Source of the DNA: Burkholderiales bacterium
GTDB lineage: Bacteria > Pseudomonadota > Gammaproteobacteria > Burkholderiales > Casimicrobiaceae
Assembly (NCBI GenBank): GCA_905339295.1
Contig: CAJPFI010000035.1
Coordinates: 1 to 64,000, forward strand
DNA: 64,000 nucleotides
Reading direction: 5' to 3'
A program made the position numbers and the translations under genes. A model generated the notes under the pieces. That model saw nothing but the letters and a program-made list of their open reading frames with translations. It was not told the origin of the DNA and did not search any database. Positions 15,960 through 25,261 of this stretch are shown here, in pieces (within the stretch, counting starts at the first letter, position 1; each line of letters starts with the position of its first letter).

Positions 15960-17072
15960 ATGGCCACGATCGCGGTCAACGACCTGCCCGACGGACGGCG
16001 CATCGTCGCGCTCGACGGGCGGCTGGATGCGAGCACGGTGCGGGTGCTGTGGCCGCAGGCGCACGAGGCGCTCGCGCAGGCGCCGGGCAAGCCGGTCACC
16101 GTCGACGCGGCGAAGGTCGATTATTGCGACGGCGCCGGCGTCGCGCTGCTGGTCGACCTGGTCGCGCAGGAGCGCGGCGCCACCGTCGAGGTCGCGAACC
16201 TCGCCCCCGCGTTCCAGGCGCTGTTCAACCAGTTCGATCCCAGGCGCCTGTCGCAGGAGCTCGACCCCGAGGCCAGGCGCCGGCCGGCGATCGAGGAGCT
16301 CGGTCGCGCCGCCGCGGCCGTGTGGAAGGACATCGCCGAGCAGGTCACCTTCATCGGCGAGATCACTGCCGCGCTGTTCTACGCGGTCCTGCGGCCGCAG
16401 ACGGTGCGCTGGAAGGACGTGTGGCGCGTATGCGAGCGCGTCGGCGCGGACGCGCTTCCGATCGTCGCGCTGATCAGCTTCCTGCTCGGCATGATCCTCG
16501 CGTTCCAGTCGGCGGTGCCGATGAAGCGCTTCGGCGCCGAGATCTTCGTCGCCGACCTGATCGGCCTGTCGATGCTGCGCGAGCTGGGCCCGCTGATGAC
16601 CGCGATCCTGCTCGCGGGCCGCTCGGGCGCGGCGTTCGCGGCCGAGATCGGCACGATGCGCGTCAACCAGGAGGTCGACGCGCTGACCACGATGGGCCTC
16701 GACCCGGTCCGCTTCCTCGTGACGCCGCGAATCATCGCCGCGCTGCTCATGACGCCGCTGCTCGTCCTGTTCTCGATGCTGGTCGGGCTGGTCGGGGGCG
16801 CGATCACGATGACCTCGTTCTCGATCCCGGTGGTCACGTTCATGAAGGAGGTCGACAGCGCCGTCACGCTGACCGACTTCCTCGCCGGCTTCGTCAAGTC
16901 GTTCGTGTTCGCGATCCTGATCGCCGGGATCGGGTGCCTGCGCGGGCTGCAGACCGCGGCGGGCGCGTCCGCGGTCGGCGAGTCCGCCACGCGCGCAGTC
17001 GTTTCGGGCATCATCCTGCTCGTCGTCGTCGACGGGATCTTCGCCGTCACCTACTACGTGCTCAACATCTGA
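15960..17072 (+). CDS. mlaE: MlaE-type lipid ABC transporter permease with N-terminal STAS domain
   Basis: Inner-membrane permease of 370 residues. Residues about 1-95 form a STAS-like domain (MlaB type; VDAAKVDYCDGAGVALLVDL), normally a separate subunit in E. coli. The MlaE permease domain follows, with LISFLLGMILAFQSAVPMKRFGAEIFVADL, LRELGPLMTAILLAGRSGAAFAAEIGTM and the coupling segment EVDALTTMGLDPVRFL. About five membrane segments are visible. Its stop overlaps the ATPase start (TGATG). With the next three genes it forms an MCE-type transporter moving phospholipids or other lipids between membranes. No MlaC-like periplasmic carrier is encoded here. Confidence 0.92.
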   Translation: MATIAVNDLPDGRRIVALDGRLDASTVRVLWPQAHEALAQAPGKPVTVDAAKVDYCDGAGVALLVDLVAQERGATVEVANLAPAFQALFNQFDPRRLSQELDPEARRRPAIEELGRAAAAVWKDIAEQVTFIGEITAALFYAVLRPQTVRWKDVWRVCERVGADALPIVALISFLLGMILAFQSAVPMKRFGAEIFVADLIGLSMLRELGPLMTAILLAGRSGAAFAAEIGTMRVNQEVDALTTMGLDPVRFLVTPRIIAALLMTPLLVLFSMLVGLVGGAITMTSFSIPVVTFMKEVDSAVTLTDFLAGFVKSFVFAILIAGIGCLRGLQTAAGASAVGESATRAVVSGIILLVVVDGIFAVTYYVLNI

Positions 17073-17881
17073 TGGCCGCCAACGATCCGCTCGCCGCCGC
17101 CGGCCCCCCCCGCCGCCCGCTGGGCGACGTGCTGATCGAGGTCGAGGACCTGTTCGCCGGCTACGACGGCACGGCGATCCTCGACAACGTGAACTTCAAG
17201 GTCCACGCGGGCGAGGTGTTCGGCATTCTCGGCGGATCGGGCGGCGGCAAGAGCACGATCCTGAAGCACATGATCGGGCTCGTGCCGCCGGTGTCGGGGC
17301 GCGTGCGCTTCGGCGGCGAGGACATCGTCGGCGCGGACGGCGACGAGCTCGAGCGGATACGGCGCCGCTTCGGCGTCATGTACCAGTCGGGCGCGCTGTT
17401 CGGCTCGATGACGCTGCTCGAGAACGTGCGCCTGCCGATCGAGGTCTACACCGGCCTGCCGGAAGACGCGATGACGCTGATCGCCCGCATGAAGCTCGCG
17501 CTGGTCGGCCTCGACGCGTTCACCGGCCACCTGCCGTCCGAGATCTCGGGCGGAATGCAGAAGCGCGCGGGCATTGCCCGCGCGATGGCGCTCGACCCGT
17601 CGATCCTGTTCCTCGACGAGCCCAGCTCGGGCCTCGACCCGATCACGTCGGCGACGCTCGACGCGACGGTGCGCCGCCTCGCCGAGAGCCTCGGCGTCAC
17701 GTTCGTCATCGTCACGCACGACCTGCCCTCGGTGTTCGCGTCGATCGACCGCGTCGTGCTGCTCGACAAGAAGGCGCGCGGCATCATCGCCGAGGGCGAC
17801 CCGCGGGAGCTGCGCGACTCCTCTCCCGATCCGCGCGTACGCGCATTCTTCCGACGCGAGCCCGAGAAGGCGGCGGCCTGA
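17072..17881 (+). CDS. mlaF: MlaF-type lipid ABC transporter ATPase
   Basis: ATPase of 269 residues. Walker A GGSGGGKST, Q-loop VMYQSGALFGSMTLLENV (the Mla-family form), signature SEISGGMQKRAGIARAMA, Walker B ILFLDEPSSGLDP and switch histidine VTHDLP are all present. The start overlaps the permease stop. It pairs with the STAS-fused permease to energise lipid movement. Confidence 0.93.
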   Translation: MAANDPLAAAGPPRRPLGDVLIEVEDLFAGYDGTAILDNVNFKVHAGEVFGILGGSGGGKSTILKHMIGLVPPVSGRVRFGGEDIVGADGDELERIRRRFGVMYQSGALFGSMTLLENVRLPIEVYTGLPEDAMTLIARMKLALVGLDAFTGHLPSEISGGMQKRAGIARAMALDPSILFLDEPSSGLDPITSATLDATVRRLAESLGVTFVIVTHDLPSVFASIDRVVLLDKKARGIIAEGDPRELRDSSPDPRVRAFFRREPEKAAA

Positions 17882-17884
17882 CCG

Positions 17885-18949
17885 ATGAGCCAGAAAGCCA
17901 ACTACTTCAAGCTGGGCCTGTTCGTGATCGGCTCGCTGATCGCCGGCGTCGTCGTGCTGCTCGTCATCGGCTCCGGCCGGTGGTTCGAGCGCAAGATCAC
18001 GATAGAGACGTACCTCAACGAGTCGGTGCAGGGGCTCGACATCGGGTCGAAGCTCAAGTACCGCGGCGTCGTGATCGGCGAGGTCACGAAGATCAGCTTC
18101 ACCTACGTCTACTACCAGCTCGACCTGCCGATGACGCAGCGCGCACGCTACGTGCTGGTCGAGTCGCAGATCCAGCCGCGGCTGGTCGGCGGGCGCGCGG
18201 CGACCGGCGACCTCACGAGCCCCGAGGGCGCGAAGGCCGAGGCCGACCGGGGGCTGCGCATCCGGCTCGCGCCGCAGGGCATCACGGGGACCTCGTACCT
18301 CGAGCTCGACTACATCGACCCGCCCACGCCGCTGCTGCCGATCGCGTGGACGCCAGGCAACGTGTACATCCCGAGCGCGCCGTCGACGGTCGCGCAGTTC
18401 GTGAACGCGGCCTCCGAGATCATCGAGCGCCTGCACAAGCTCGACATCGAGGGCACGCTCGCGAACCTGAACCGCCTGATGACGACGTCCACCGAGACGC
18501 TCGCCGCGATCGACGCGAAGGGGCTCTCCGACCGCGCGACCAGGACGCTCGACCGTCTCGACTCGACGCTGGCGGGCATCGACGCGAAGAAGCTCACCAC
18601 CGAGGGCACGGCGCTGCTCACCGAGCTGCGCGACACCAACGGCGAGATCAAGACCCTCATCTCGAACCCGGCGTGGAAGAAGCTGCCGGCGGACGCGTCG
18701 GAAGCCGCCGAGAAGGTCAAGGCCCTCGTCTCCGACCCGAAGCTCGCCCAGACGATCACGCGCATGGAGCGCTCGCTCTCGCGCGTCGACCGCATCCTGG
18801 GCGGCGGCGAGCAGGACCTCGCGTCGACCATCGCCAACCTGCGCCAGATCACCGACAACCTGCGCGACCTCACCGAGGACGCGAAGCGCTACCCGTCGAA
18901 CCTGCTGTTCGGCGAGCCACCGAAACCGCTGCCGCCCCGCCAGCCATGA
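17885..18949 (+). CDS. mlaD: MlaD/MCE-domain lipid transport protein
   Basis: Membrane-anchored periplasmic protein of 354 residues. One transmembrane helix at about 9-29 (LGLFVIGSLIAGVVVLLVIG) is followed by an MCE domain (TYLNESVQGLDIGSKLKYRGVVIGEVTKI). A long C-terminal helical region (about 170-330) with repeated TETLAAIDAKGL/STLAGIDAKKL segments may form a tube or barrel extension. It is longer than E. coli MlaD (about 180 residues) and nearer to single-MCE proteins with needle-like tails. The stop overlaps the lipoprotein start (ATGA). Confidence 0.9.
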   Translation: MSQKANYFKLGLFVIGSLIAGVVVLLVIGSGRWFERKITIETYLNESVQGLDIGSKLKYRGVVIGEVTKISFTYVYYQLDLPMTQRARYVLVESQIQPRLVGGRAATGDLTSPEGAKAEADRGLRIRLAPQGITGTSYLELDYIDPPTPLLPIAWTPGNVYIPSAPSTVAQFVNAASEIIERLHKLDIEGTLANLNRLMTTSTETLAAIDAKGLSDRATRTLDRLDSTLAGIDAKKLTTEGTALLTELRDTNGEIKTLISNPAWKKLPADASEAAEKVKALVSDPKLAQTITRMERSLSRVDRILGGGEQDLASTIANLRQITDNLRDLTEDAKRYPSNLLFGEPPKPLPPRQP

Positions 18950-19560
18950 CCCGACACTTCGCTTCCGCGTTCCTCGTCGCCGCGGTCGCGGCGACGCTCG
19001 CTGGCTGCTCGATCACGCGCCCGTCGCCGGTCAAGCAGATGTACCTGCTCGAGCCGCCGGCGGTCGCGGCGGTCGCGCAGACGAGCCCGCTGTCCGCGCG
19101 CCTGGGCACCGTGACGGTCGCCGCGCCGTACCGCGAGCGCACGTTCGTCGTGCGCGAGGCCGACCTGCGCTTCGAGACGGACTTCTACCACGAGTACGTC
19201 GTCGCGCCGGCGCCGCTGATCGCCGAGGCGATCGCGAGCGCGCTCGTGCAGTCGAACGTGTTCGCGCGGGTGATCCCGCCCGGCACGCCGCCCGAGGCCG
19301 ACCTCACGATCGACGCGTTCGTGGGCGCGCTCTACGCGGACAACCGCGACCCGAAGGCGCCGGGCGCCGAGCTCGCGATCACGTTCTACGTCTCGCGCCC
19401 GGACCGCGCCGTGGCGCCGGTATGGTCGAAGGCGTATCACCGCCGGGCGACGCTGTCGACGGTGAGCGCGGCGACCTACGCCGCGGCGCAGAGCGCGTCG
19501 CTGGGCGACATCCTGGGCGAGCTGTCGCGCGACCTGGCGGCGCAGCGCTTCGCGCGCTGA
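18946..19560 (+). CDS. ABC-type transport auxiliary lipoprotein (PqiC/LptE-like)
   Basis: Lipoprotein of 204 residues with lipobox LAGC (Cys near residue 21) after a short signal peptide. The following region KQMYLLEPP and ARLGTVTVAAPYRERTFVVREADLRFETDFYHEYVVAPAP fits the ABC-type transport auxiliary lipoprotein family that partners MCE systems such as PqiB-PqiC. Likely outer-membrane anchored, completing the path for the lipid transporter. It overlaps mlaD by four bases and is the last gene of this operon. Confidence 0.85.
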   Translation: MTRHFASAFLVAAVAATLAGCSITRPSPVKQMYLLEPPAVAAVAQTSPLSARLGTVTVAAPYRERTFVVREADLRFETDFYHEYVVAPAPLIAEAIASALVQSNVFARVIPPGTPPEADLTIDAFVGALYADNRDPKAPGAELAITFYVSRPDRAVAPVWSKAYHRRATLSTVSAATYAAAQSASLGDILGELSRDLAAQRFAR

Positions 19561-19613
19561 GACCGGCGCGGGCGGGTTCCCCCGCGGACGCGGCGCGGAC
19601 GTCCTGACCGCTA

Positions 19614-19630
19614 GCCCGCCTTAGGCGGGC
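19614..19630. terminator. GC hairpin at the converging ends of the Mla operon and rimO
   Basis: GCCCGCC-TTA-GGCGGGC forms a perfect 7-bp stem with a 3-base loop. It overlaps the rimO stop codon. No T-run follows on either strand, so it may be only a transcript end or stability structure. Confidence 0.4.
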
Positions 19631-21015
19631 GAGCGGCGCGCGTCGAGGTCGTGCGCGTCCGAGCCGGTGACGGTGACGCGCACGACGTCGCCCGGCGCGA
19701 GTCCCTCGCCATCCTCGATCCGCACCACGCCGTCGATCTCGGGCGCGTCGGCCGCGCTGCGCGCGATCGCGACCGTCCGCCTCGACCGCCCGCGACCCGT
19801 CGCCCGGGTCGCGTCGACCATCGCGTGGATCGTCGTGCCGACCTTCGCGGCGAGGCGCGCGGCGCTGATCGCCGCCTGCGCCTGCATGAAGCGCGCGCGG
19901 CGCTCCTCGCGCACCTCGGGATCGACCGGATCGGGCAGCGCGTTCGCCGCCGCCCCGTCGACCGGCGAGTAGGCGAAGCAGCCGACGCGGTCGAGCTGCG
20001 CCTCGTCGAGGAAGGCGAGCAGCTCGTCGAACTCCGCATCGGTCTCGCCCGGGAAGCCGGCGATGAACGTGCTGCGGATCGCGAGCTGCGGCTTCTCCCT
20101 GCGCCAGGCGCGCACGCGCTCGAGCACGCGCTCGGGCGCCGCGGGGCGCTTCATCAGCCTGAGGATGCGCGGGCTCGCGTGCTGGAAGGGCACGTCGAGG
20201 TAGGGGACGAGCCCGCCGGCCGACACGTCGTCGGCCATCAGCCCGATCACCTCGTCGACGTGCGGGTACGGGTAGACGTAGTGCAGCCGCGCCCAGGCGC
20301 CGTGCTCGCGCGCGAGGCGGTCGAGCTCGCGCGCGAGCTCGGTCATGTGCGTGCGCACCGGACGGCCGTCGACGAAGCCGGTGCGGTGCCGGACGTCGAC
20401 GCCGTAGGCGCTCGTGTCCTGCGAGACGACGAGAAGCTCCCTCACGCCGGCGCGCAGCAGGTTGCGCGCCTCGGCGAGCACGTCGCCGATCGGCCGCGAC
20501 ACGAGGTCGCCGCGCATCGACGGGATGATGCAGAACGTGCAGCGGTGGTTGCACCCCTCGCTGATCTTGAGGTACGCGTAGTGCCCCGGCGTGAGCTTGA
20601 TCCCCTGCGGAGGCACCAGGTCGCCGAACGGATCGTGCGGCTTCGGCAGGTGCCGGTGCACCTCGGCCATCACCTCGGCGGTCGCGTGCGGCCCGGTCAC
20701 CGCGAGCACCTTCGGGTGCATCTCGCGCACGAATCCGCCGCCGTCCTTCGCGCCCAGGCAGCCGGTGACGATCACCTTGCCGTTCCTGCCGAGCGCCTCG
20801 CCGATCGCGTCGAGCGATTCCGCGACCGCCGAGTCGATGAAGCCGCAGGTGTTGACGACGACGAGCTCGGCGCCCTCGTAGGTCGGAGCGATCGCGTAGC
20901 CCTCGGCCTTGAGCCGGGTGAGGATCTGCTCGGAATCGACCAGCGCCTTGGGGCAGCCGAGCGAAACGAAGCCCACGCGCGGAGGCGCCGGCGGACGGGC
21001 GCGCGGGGCCGTCAT
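19621..21015 (-). CDS. rimO: Ribosomal protein S12 methylthiotransferase RimO
   Basis: Radical SAM methylthiotransferase of 464 residues that modifies the conserved aspartate of ribosomal protein S12. N-terminal UPF0004 domain has [22 protein letters not shown] and VTGCLGA cysteines for the first Fe-S cluster. The radical SAM motif is CNHRCTFC in [19 protein letters not shown]. The C-terminal TRAM domain lies at about 395-460. I start at MTAPRAR (21015); a longer frame to 21063 lacks support. Adjacent to phaR, as in several betaproteobacteria. Confidence 0.95.
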   Translation of the reverse strand: MTAPRARPPAPPRVGFVSLGCPKALVDSEQILTRLKAEGYAIAPTYEGAELVVVNTCGFIDSAVAESLDAIGEALGRNGKVIVTGCLGAKDGGGFVREMHPKVLAVTGPHATAEVMAEVHRHLPKPHDPFGDLVPPQGIKLTPGHYAYLKISEGCNHRCTFCIIPSMRGDLVSRPIGDVLAEARNLLRAGVRELLVVSQDTSAYGVDVRHRTGFVDGRPVRTHMTELARELDRLAREHGAWARLHYVYPYPHVDEVIGLMADDVSAGGLVPYLDVPFQHASPRILRLMKRPAAPERVLERVRAWRREKPQLAIRSTFIAGFPGETDAEFDELLAFLDEAQLDRVGCFAYSPVDGAAANALPDPVDPEVREERRARFMQAQAAISAARLAAKVGTTIHAMVDATRATGRGRSRRTVAIARSAADAPEIDGVVRIEDGEGLAPGDVVRVTVTGSDAHDLDARRSPA

Positions 21016-21106
21016 GCTGCGGTGCGGGCCGGGGATTCGGCGACGCTGCGTGCGATGCAGCAACCGCGGTGCACAAGCAGGCGTTGCTGCACCGCGTTGC
21101 GACGCG

Positions 21107-21673
21107 TCAGCGCTTGTTGTCGTCGTTGCCGGATGGCGGCGGGAATCCGGGGAACGGGAAAGCCGTGAAGATGCCGCGCGTCTGGTCCTGCATGCGCTGC
21201 TGCATGTCCATGAACAGCTTGGCGCTCTGCTCGAGGTAGTTGCCGAGCATCCCCTGCATCGCGGGCGCCTGCATCTGCATGAACTGCTTCCACAGGTCGG
21301 GCGTCAGCATCATCTTGTCGCCGTAGACCTGCTTCGCCTGGTCCTGCAGCTTCTTCTGGATCGCGAGGAACGCCTTGACGTTCTGCTCCATGTACTGGCC
21401 CATCATCGTCTGCTGCGCGGTGCCGTAGAACCGGATCATCTGCGTCAGCATCTCGGGGCTGAACATCGGCAGGCCGCCGGACTCCTCCTCGAGGATGATC
21501 TGGAGCAGGATCGCGCGCGTGAGATCGTCGCCGGACTTCGCGTCGATGACCTGGAAGTCGATCTGCTCGAGCACCATCTGCTTCACGTCCGCGAGCGTGA
21601 TATAGCCGCTGTTGGCCGTGTCGTAGAGCCGCCGGTTCGGGTACTTCTTGATCGTTCGGATCGGGGCGCTCAT
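21107..21673 (-). CDS. phaR: Polyhydroxyalkanoate synthesis repressor PhaR
   Basis: DNA- and granule-binding repressor of 188 residues. The N-terminal PHB/PHA accumulation regulator DNA-binding domain is very well conserved ([45 protein letters not shown]), followed by the PHB-binding region (about 65-150), rich in Met and Gln. It represses phasin genes until PHB granules titrate it away; this is established for PhaR in Cupriavidus and Paracoccus. GCAGGAGG precedes the start. It is divergent from phaP, and candidate operators lie between them. Confidence 0.95.
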   Translation of the reverse strand: MSAPIRTIKKYPNRRLYDTANSGYITLADVKQMVLEQIDFQVIDAKSGDDLTRAILLQIILEEESGGLPMFSPEMLTQMIRFYGTAQQTMMGQYMEQNVKAFLAIQKKLQDQAKQVYGDKMMLTPDLWKQFMQMQAPAMQGMLGNYLEQSAKLFMDMQQRMQDQTRGIFTAFPFPGFPPPSGNDDNKR

Positions 21674-21760
21674 CGCGGCCTCCTGCGGGGAAACGACGCC
21701 AGTATAACCCATTGATTCGTCGGCCGTTTGAGGGGGTGTTCGCGGGCATGTCCCCGGCCG

Positions 21761-21776
21761 TTGTGCATTGCACCAA
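21761..21776 (+). promoter_or_regulatory. Candidate PhaR operator 1 (TTGTGCATTGCACCAA)
   Basis: A 16-bp site with a TGC-N3-GCA core just upstream of the phaP -35 element. It shares the pattern TTGTGCNNYGCANCAA with sites at 21817 and 34693. TGC-N3-4-GCA is the core reported for PhaR binding in Paracoccus; the assignment here is inferred. Confidence 0.6.
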
Positions 21777-21783
21777 AAAATCC

Positions 21784-21812
21784 TTGACTTGACCTGTCTC
21801 CGTCCCTATACT
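21784..21812 (+). promoter_or_regulatory. Sigma-70 promoter of phaP
   Basis: TTGACT (21784-21789) and TATACT (21807-21812) are separated by exactly 17 bases, close to the sigma-70 consensus. The start of transcription would be near 21819, about 120 bases before the phaP ATG and inside candidate PhaR operator 2. Confidence 0.75.
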
Positions 21813-21816
21813 CGGT

Positions 21817-21832
21817 TTGTGCGGTGCAACAA
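21817..21832 (+). promoter_or_regulatory. Candidate PhaR operator 2 (TTGTGCGGTGCAACAA)
   Basis: Second copy of the TTGTGCNNYGCANCAA motif, overlapping the predicted phaP transcription start. A repressor bound here and at 21761 would bracket the promoter. Confidence 0.6.
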
Positions 21833-21940
21833 ACCGGCCGCCGCAGGCCCCCAGAACGGGTCTGCACCCCCGGCGCGAGGCACGGAAGAAACCGAGACCG
21901 CTGCGCCCCCGACCCGACCCAAGAGCCAAGAGGACACTCC

Positions 21941-22483
21941 ATGTACAACGCCACCGAGCAGTTCGCCGAATTCAACAAGGCCAACGTCGCCAACGCGACC
22001 AAGCTTGCCGCGCTTTCGATCGAGGCCGCCGAGAAGCTGTTCAGGCTGAACCTGAACGCCGCCAAGATCGCGCTGCAGCAAGGCGTCGAGGGCGCGCAGG
22101 CCGCCGCCGCCGTCAAGGACGTGCAGGATCTGATCGCCCTGCGCACCAAGTACGCCGAGTCGGGCGTCCAGACCGCGCTGTCGTATTCGCGCACGCTGTA
22201 CGACCTCGCGTCGGAAGCGCAGGCCGAGTACTCGTCCGCCGCCGAGGAAGCGTGGGCGAACTACACCAAGGGCGTCGCCTCGTTCGTCGACAAGGCGAGC
22301 AAGTCGGCCCCGGCCGGCTCGGATGCCGCGGTCAACGCGTTCAAGTCGACGTTCGCCGCCTCGACGGCCGCGTTCGACCAGTTCCAGAAGGCGACCCGCC
22401 AGGTCGTGAACCTCGCCGACGCCAGCGTCCGCGCCGCGGCGGCGAACGGGTCCAAGGCCGCGAAGGGCCGCAGGGCCGCGTAA
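21941..22483 (+). CDS. phaP: Phasin (PHB granule-associated protein)
   Basis: Phasin_2 family protein of 180 residues: all-helical, alanine-rich, without cysteine or tryptophan clusters. It coats polyhydroxybutyrate granules. The start MYNATEQFAEFNKANVANATKLAALSIEAAEKLFRLN and the RTKYAESGVQTALSYSR region are typical. The basic tail KAAKGRRAA is short. GAGG lies nine bases upstream of the ATG. The gene has a strong promoter and a clear terminator, so it is a single-gene transcript, consistent with the abundance of phasins. Confidence 0.93.
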   Translation: MYNATEQFAEFNKANVANATKLAALSIEAAEKLFRLNLNAAKIALQQGVEGAQAAAAVKDVQDLIALRTKYAESGVQTALSYSRTLYDLASEAQAEYSSAAEEAWANYTKGVASFVDKASKSAPAGSDAAVNAFKSTFAASTAAFDQFQKATRQVVNLADASVRAAAANGSKAAKGRRAA

Positions 22484-22640
22484 GGCCCTCGCCGGACGGG
22501 TCCGGGCGCGCATGAAAGCGCCGGGACCCGCGAGGCGGCACCCGGGACGAGCCTTGAAAAGGGCGGGGCGCGTCCCGACGTATCGGCTGTGATGCTCCTC
22601 CCTGTATCGATCTCCTCCTCCTGATCGATGCGGCATCAGC

Positions 22641-22674
22641 GCCCTGCCGGGCAACCGGCGGGGCGTTTTTTTTT
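22641..22674 (+). terminator. Rho-independent terminator of phaP
   Basis: GCCCTGCCGG-GCAA-CCGGCGGGGC forms a 10-bp stem with one G-T pair, followed directly by a run of nine T after a G. It lies about 160 bases after the phaP stop. Confidence 0.88.
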
Positions 22675-22866
22675 GTGCGGAGGGGGGCGGCGCTCCCGTC
22701 CCCCGGCGCCCGCCCACGGCGCGGCAGGCGAATTTTCCCGTGACCGCACCGCGACTATTCGCCTCGACCGGGTGGTTTGCGCGAGCCGTCCCGCGCGATC
22801 ATTCCTCGCGTGCGACGCCCGTCGCACGCGTATCTCTCTCTTCCTCCAGGAGACATACGACCTCGC

Positions 22867-22895
22867 GCCCCGCGCTACCCCGCGGGGCGTTTTTC
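22867..22895 (+). terminator. Second plus-strand hairpin terminator
   Basis: GCCCCGCG, a short loop and CGCGGGGC, followed by GTTTTT, form a second plus-strand terminator about 200 bases after the first. No gene lies between the two, so it may back up phaP termination or end a short untranslated RNA. An AGGAG at about 22848 is not followed by a start codon. Confidence 0.6.
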
Positions 22896-23121
22896 ATGGC
22901 GGGACCGGGGCAGCTCACGAGAGGAGGGCGGAGAGTCGCGACGGCGGCCCCGTGGCCGTGCCGGAGCGGGCGCCAGCGAGCCCCGACGCCCGGCCACGCG
23001 ATGCGCATCGGGGCGATCGCGTCGCGTCTACCGGCTGTCCCGTCGGCCGCGGTACGAACCGGGTTGCCGGCAGGCGGCCGTCGGGCCGCCAAACCCGCAA
23101 TCCCCATCCGGGAGCCGTGGT

Positions 23122-23874
23122 TCAGAACATGTGCTGCCCGCCGTTGATCGCGATGTTGGCGCCGGTGACGAACGCCGCCTCCTCGCTCGACAGGTAGGCG
23201 ACCAGCCCGGCGATCTCCTCGGGCTTGCCGAGCCGCCCCATCGGGATCTGCGGGATGATCTTGCTGTCGAGCACGTCCTTCGGGATCGCCATCACCATCT
23301 TGGTCCCGATGTAGCCGGGCGAGATCGTGTTCACCGTGACGCCCTTGCGCGCCACCTCCAGCGCCAGCGCCTTGGTGAAGCCGTGCATGCCGGCCTTCGC
23401 GGCCGAGTAGTTGACCTGCCCGAACGCGCCCTTCTGGCCGTTCACCGACGAGATGTTGATGATGCGGCCCCAGCCTCGATCCACCATGCCGTCGCACACC
23501 TGCTTGGTCATGTTGAAGCAGGAGTCGAGGTTGGTCTTCATCACCGCGTCCCAGTTCGCCTTGTCCATCTTCTTGAACGTCATGTCGCGCGTGATGCCGG
23601 CGTTGTTGACCAGCACGTCGATCGGGCCGACCTCGGCGGCGACCTTCTGCGTGCACGCGACGGTCGAGTCCCAATCCGCGACGTCGCACGCGTACGCGCG
23701 GAAGCCGTAGCCCTGCTTGTTCATCGCGTCGAGCCACTCCGCGGCCCTCGTGTTGCCCGGCGAGAACGTGGTGACCACCTTGTAGCCCAGCGCGGCGAGC
23801 TTGATGCAGATCGCCTCGCCGAGCCCTCCCATGCCGCCGGTGACGAGCGCCACGCGCGGTGTCTTCAAGGGCAT
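23122..23874 (-). CDS. phaB: Acetoacetyl-CoA reductase PhaB
   Basis: NADPH-dependent short-chain dehydrogenase of 250 residues that reduces acetoacetyl-CoA to (R)-3-hydroxybutyryl-CoA. Nucleotide motif TGGMGGLG (12-19), NNAGITRD, catalytic Ser in NISSVNGQKG, and the YSAAK Tyr/Lys pair are present, and ISPGYIGTKM follows. The family-typical NQKGFGQ-like segment appears as VNGQKGAFGQVNY. GAGGAGG precedes the ATG. Third gene of the phaCAB operon, 79 bases after phaA. Confidence 0.95.
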   Translation of the reverse strand: MPLKTPRVALVTGGMGGLGEAICIKLAALGYKVVTTFSPGNTRAAEWLDAMNKQGYGFRAYACDVADWDSTVACTQKVAAEVGPIDVLVNNAGITRDMTFKKMDKANWDAVMKTNLDSCFNMTKQVCDGMVDRGWGRIINISSVNGQKGAFGQVNYSAAKAGMHGFTKALALEVARKGVTVNTISPGYIGTKMVMAIPKDVLDSKIIPQIPMGRLGKPEEIAGLVAYLSSEEAAFVTGANIAINGGQHMF

Positions 23875-23953
23875 GATGCGTTCCTCCTCTGGTGATGGAC
23901 GATGTCGTCGGGCCGGCGCGCCGCCTCCGGCCTCGTTTCCTGGCGGAGATCCG

Positions 23954-25138
23954 CTATCCGTGGCGTTCGACCGCGAGCGCGACGCCCATGCCGCCGCCGA
24001 TGCACAGCGACGCGAGGCCCCTGCGGGCATCGCGCCTCGCCATCTCGTGCAGCAGCGTGACCAGCACGCGGCAGCCGGACGCGCCGATCGGATGGCCGAG
24101 CGCGATCGCGCCGCCGTTCACGTTGATCTTCGAGGTGTCCCAGCCCATTTCCTGATTGACCGCGCAGGCCTGCGCGGCGAACGCCTCGTTGATCTCCATC
24201 AGGTCGAGGTCGGCGGCCTTCCAGCCGGCCTTCTCGAGGCAGCGGCGCGACGCGGGCACCGGGCCCATCCCCATGATCGCCGGGTCGACGCCCGACGATG
24301 CGTAGGCGCGGATCGTCGCGAGCGGCGCGAGCCCGAGCGCCCTGGCGCGCGCAGCGCTCGTCACCATGACCGCCGCGGCGCCGTCGTTGATTCCCGATGC
24401 GTTCGCCGCGGTGACCGAGCCGTCCTTCGCGAACGCCGGCTTGAGCCCCGCGACGCTGTCGAGCGTCGTGCCGTGCTTCGGGAACTCGTCGGACGCGAAC
24501 GCGACCGGGTCGCCCTTGCGCTGCGGAATCATCACCGGGACGATCTCGCCGGCGAACCTTCCTGCCTTCTGCGCGGCTTCCGCCTTCTGCTGGCTCGCGA
24601 CCGCGAACTCGTCCTGCTTCGCGCGCGTGATGCCGTACTTCTTCGCGACGTTCTCGGCGGTCACGCCCATGTGGTACTGGTTGTACACGTCCCACAGGCC
24701 GTCGACGATCATCGTGTCGACGAGCTTCGCGTCGCCCATCCGGAAGCCGTCGCGCGAGCCCGGAAGCACGTGCGGCGACGCGCTCATGTTCTCCTGCCCC
24801 CCGGCGATCACGATGTCGGCGTCGTCGCAGCGCACCGCCTGCGCGGCGAGCATCACGGCCTTCAGCCCCGAGCCGCAGACCTTGTTGATCGTCATCGCGG
24901 GGATCGCGTCGGGCAGGCCGGCCTTGAGCGAGGACTGCCGCGCCGGGTTCTGGCCGCTGCCCGCCGCGAGCACCTGGCCCAGGATCACCTCGGACACGGC
25001 GTCGGGCGCGATGCCGGTCCTGGCGAGCAGCGCGCGGATCACGGTGGCGCCGAGTTCCGGCGCGGGGGTCCTGGCGATCGCGCCCCCGAACTTGCCGATC
25101 GCGGTACGCAGCGCGGCGACGATGACGATGTCGGTCAT
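23954..25138 (-). CDS. phaA: Acetyl-CoA acetyltransferase (beta-ketothiolase) PhaA
   Basis: Thiolase of 394 residues that condenses two acetyl-CoA to acetoacetyl-CoA. Acylated Cys88 is in [11 protein letters not shown]; the catalytic His is in [14 protein letters not shown] and the second Cys is in SLCIGGGMG near the C terminus. ENMSASPH and NEAFAAQA are typical of biosynthetic thiolases. The start at 25138 is chosen over 25189 by homology. Second gene of the phaCAB operon; the two 120-base and 79-base gaps show no terminator. Confidence 0.95.
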   Translation of the reverse strand: MTDIVIVAALRTAIGKFGGAIARTPAPELGATVIRALLARTGIAPDAVSEVILGQVLAAGSGQNPARQSSLKAGLPDAIPAMTINKVCGSGLKAVMLAAQAVRCDDADIVIAGGQENMSASPHVLPGSRDGFRMGDAKLVDTMIVDGLWDVYNQYHMGVTAENVAKKYGITRAKQDEFAVASQQKAEAAQKAGRFAGEIVPVMIPQRKGDPVAFASDEFPKHGTTLDSVAGLKPAFAKDGSVTAANASGINDGAAAVMVTSAARARALGLAPLATIRAYASSGVDPAIMGMGPVPASRRCLEKAGWKAADLDLMEINEAFAAQACAVNQEMGWDTSKINVNGGAIALGHPIGASGCRVLVTLLHEMARRDARRGLASLCIGGGMGVALAVERHG

Positions 25139-25261
25139 GCGCGAATCCTCCTTGGCGCGCGGGACGCAACCCGCCCGCATGGTCGTCACATGGTATCGCA
25201 GCCGGCAGAGCGGGAGGGCGACCGGCGCGAGGGCGCCGACTCCGCTCGACGGTCGCGCGCG

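Larger units (their letters stand above)
22484..23121. other. Gap between phaP and phaB holding two terminators
   Basis: A 638-base gap between converging phaP and phaB. It contains the two plus-strand terminators at 22641 and 22867. I saw no minus-strand T-tailed hairpin for the phaCAB transcript and no convincing gene. Confidence 0.5.
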
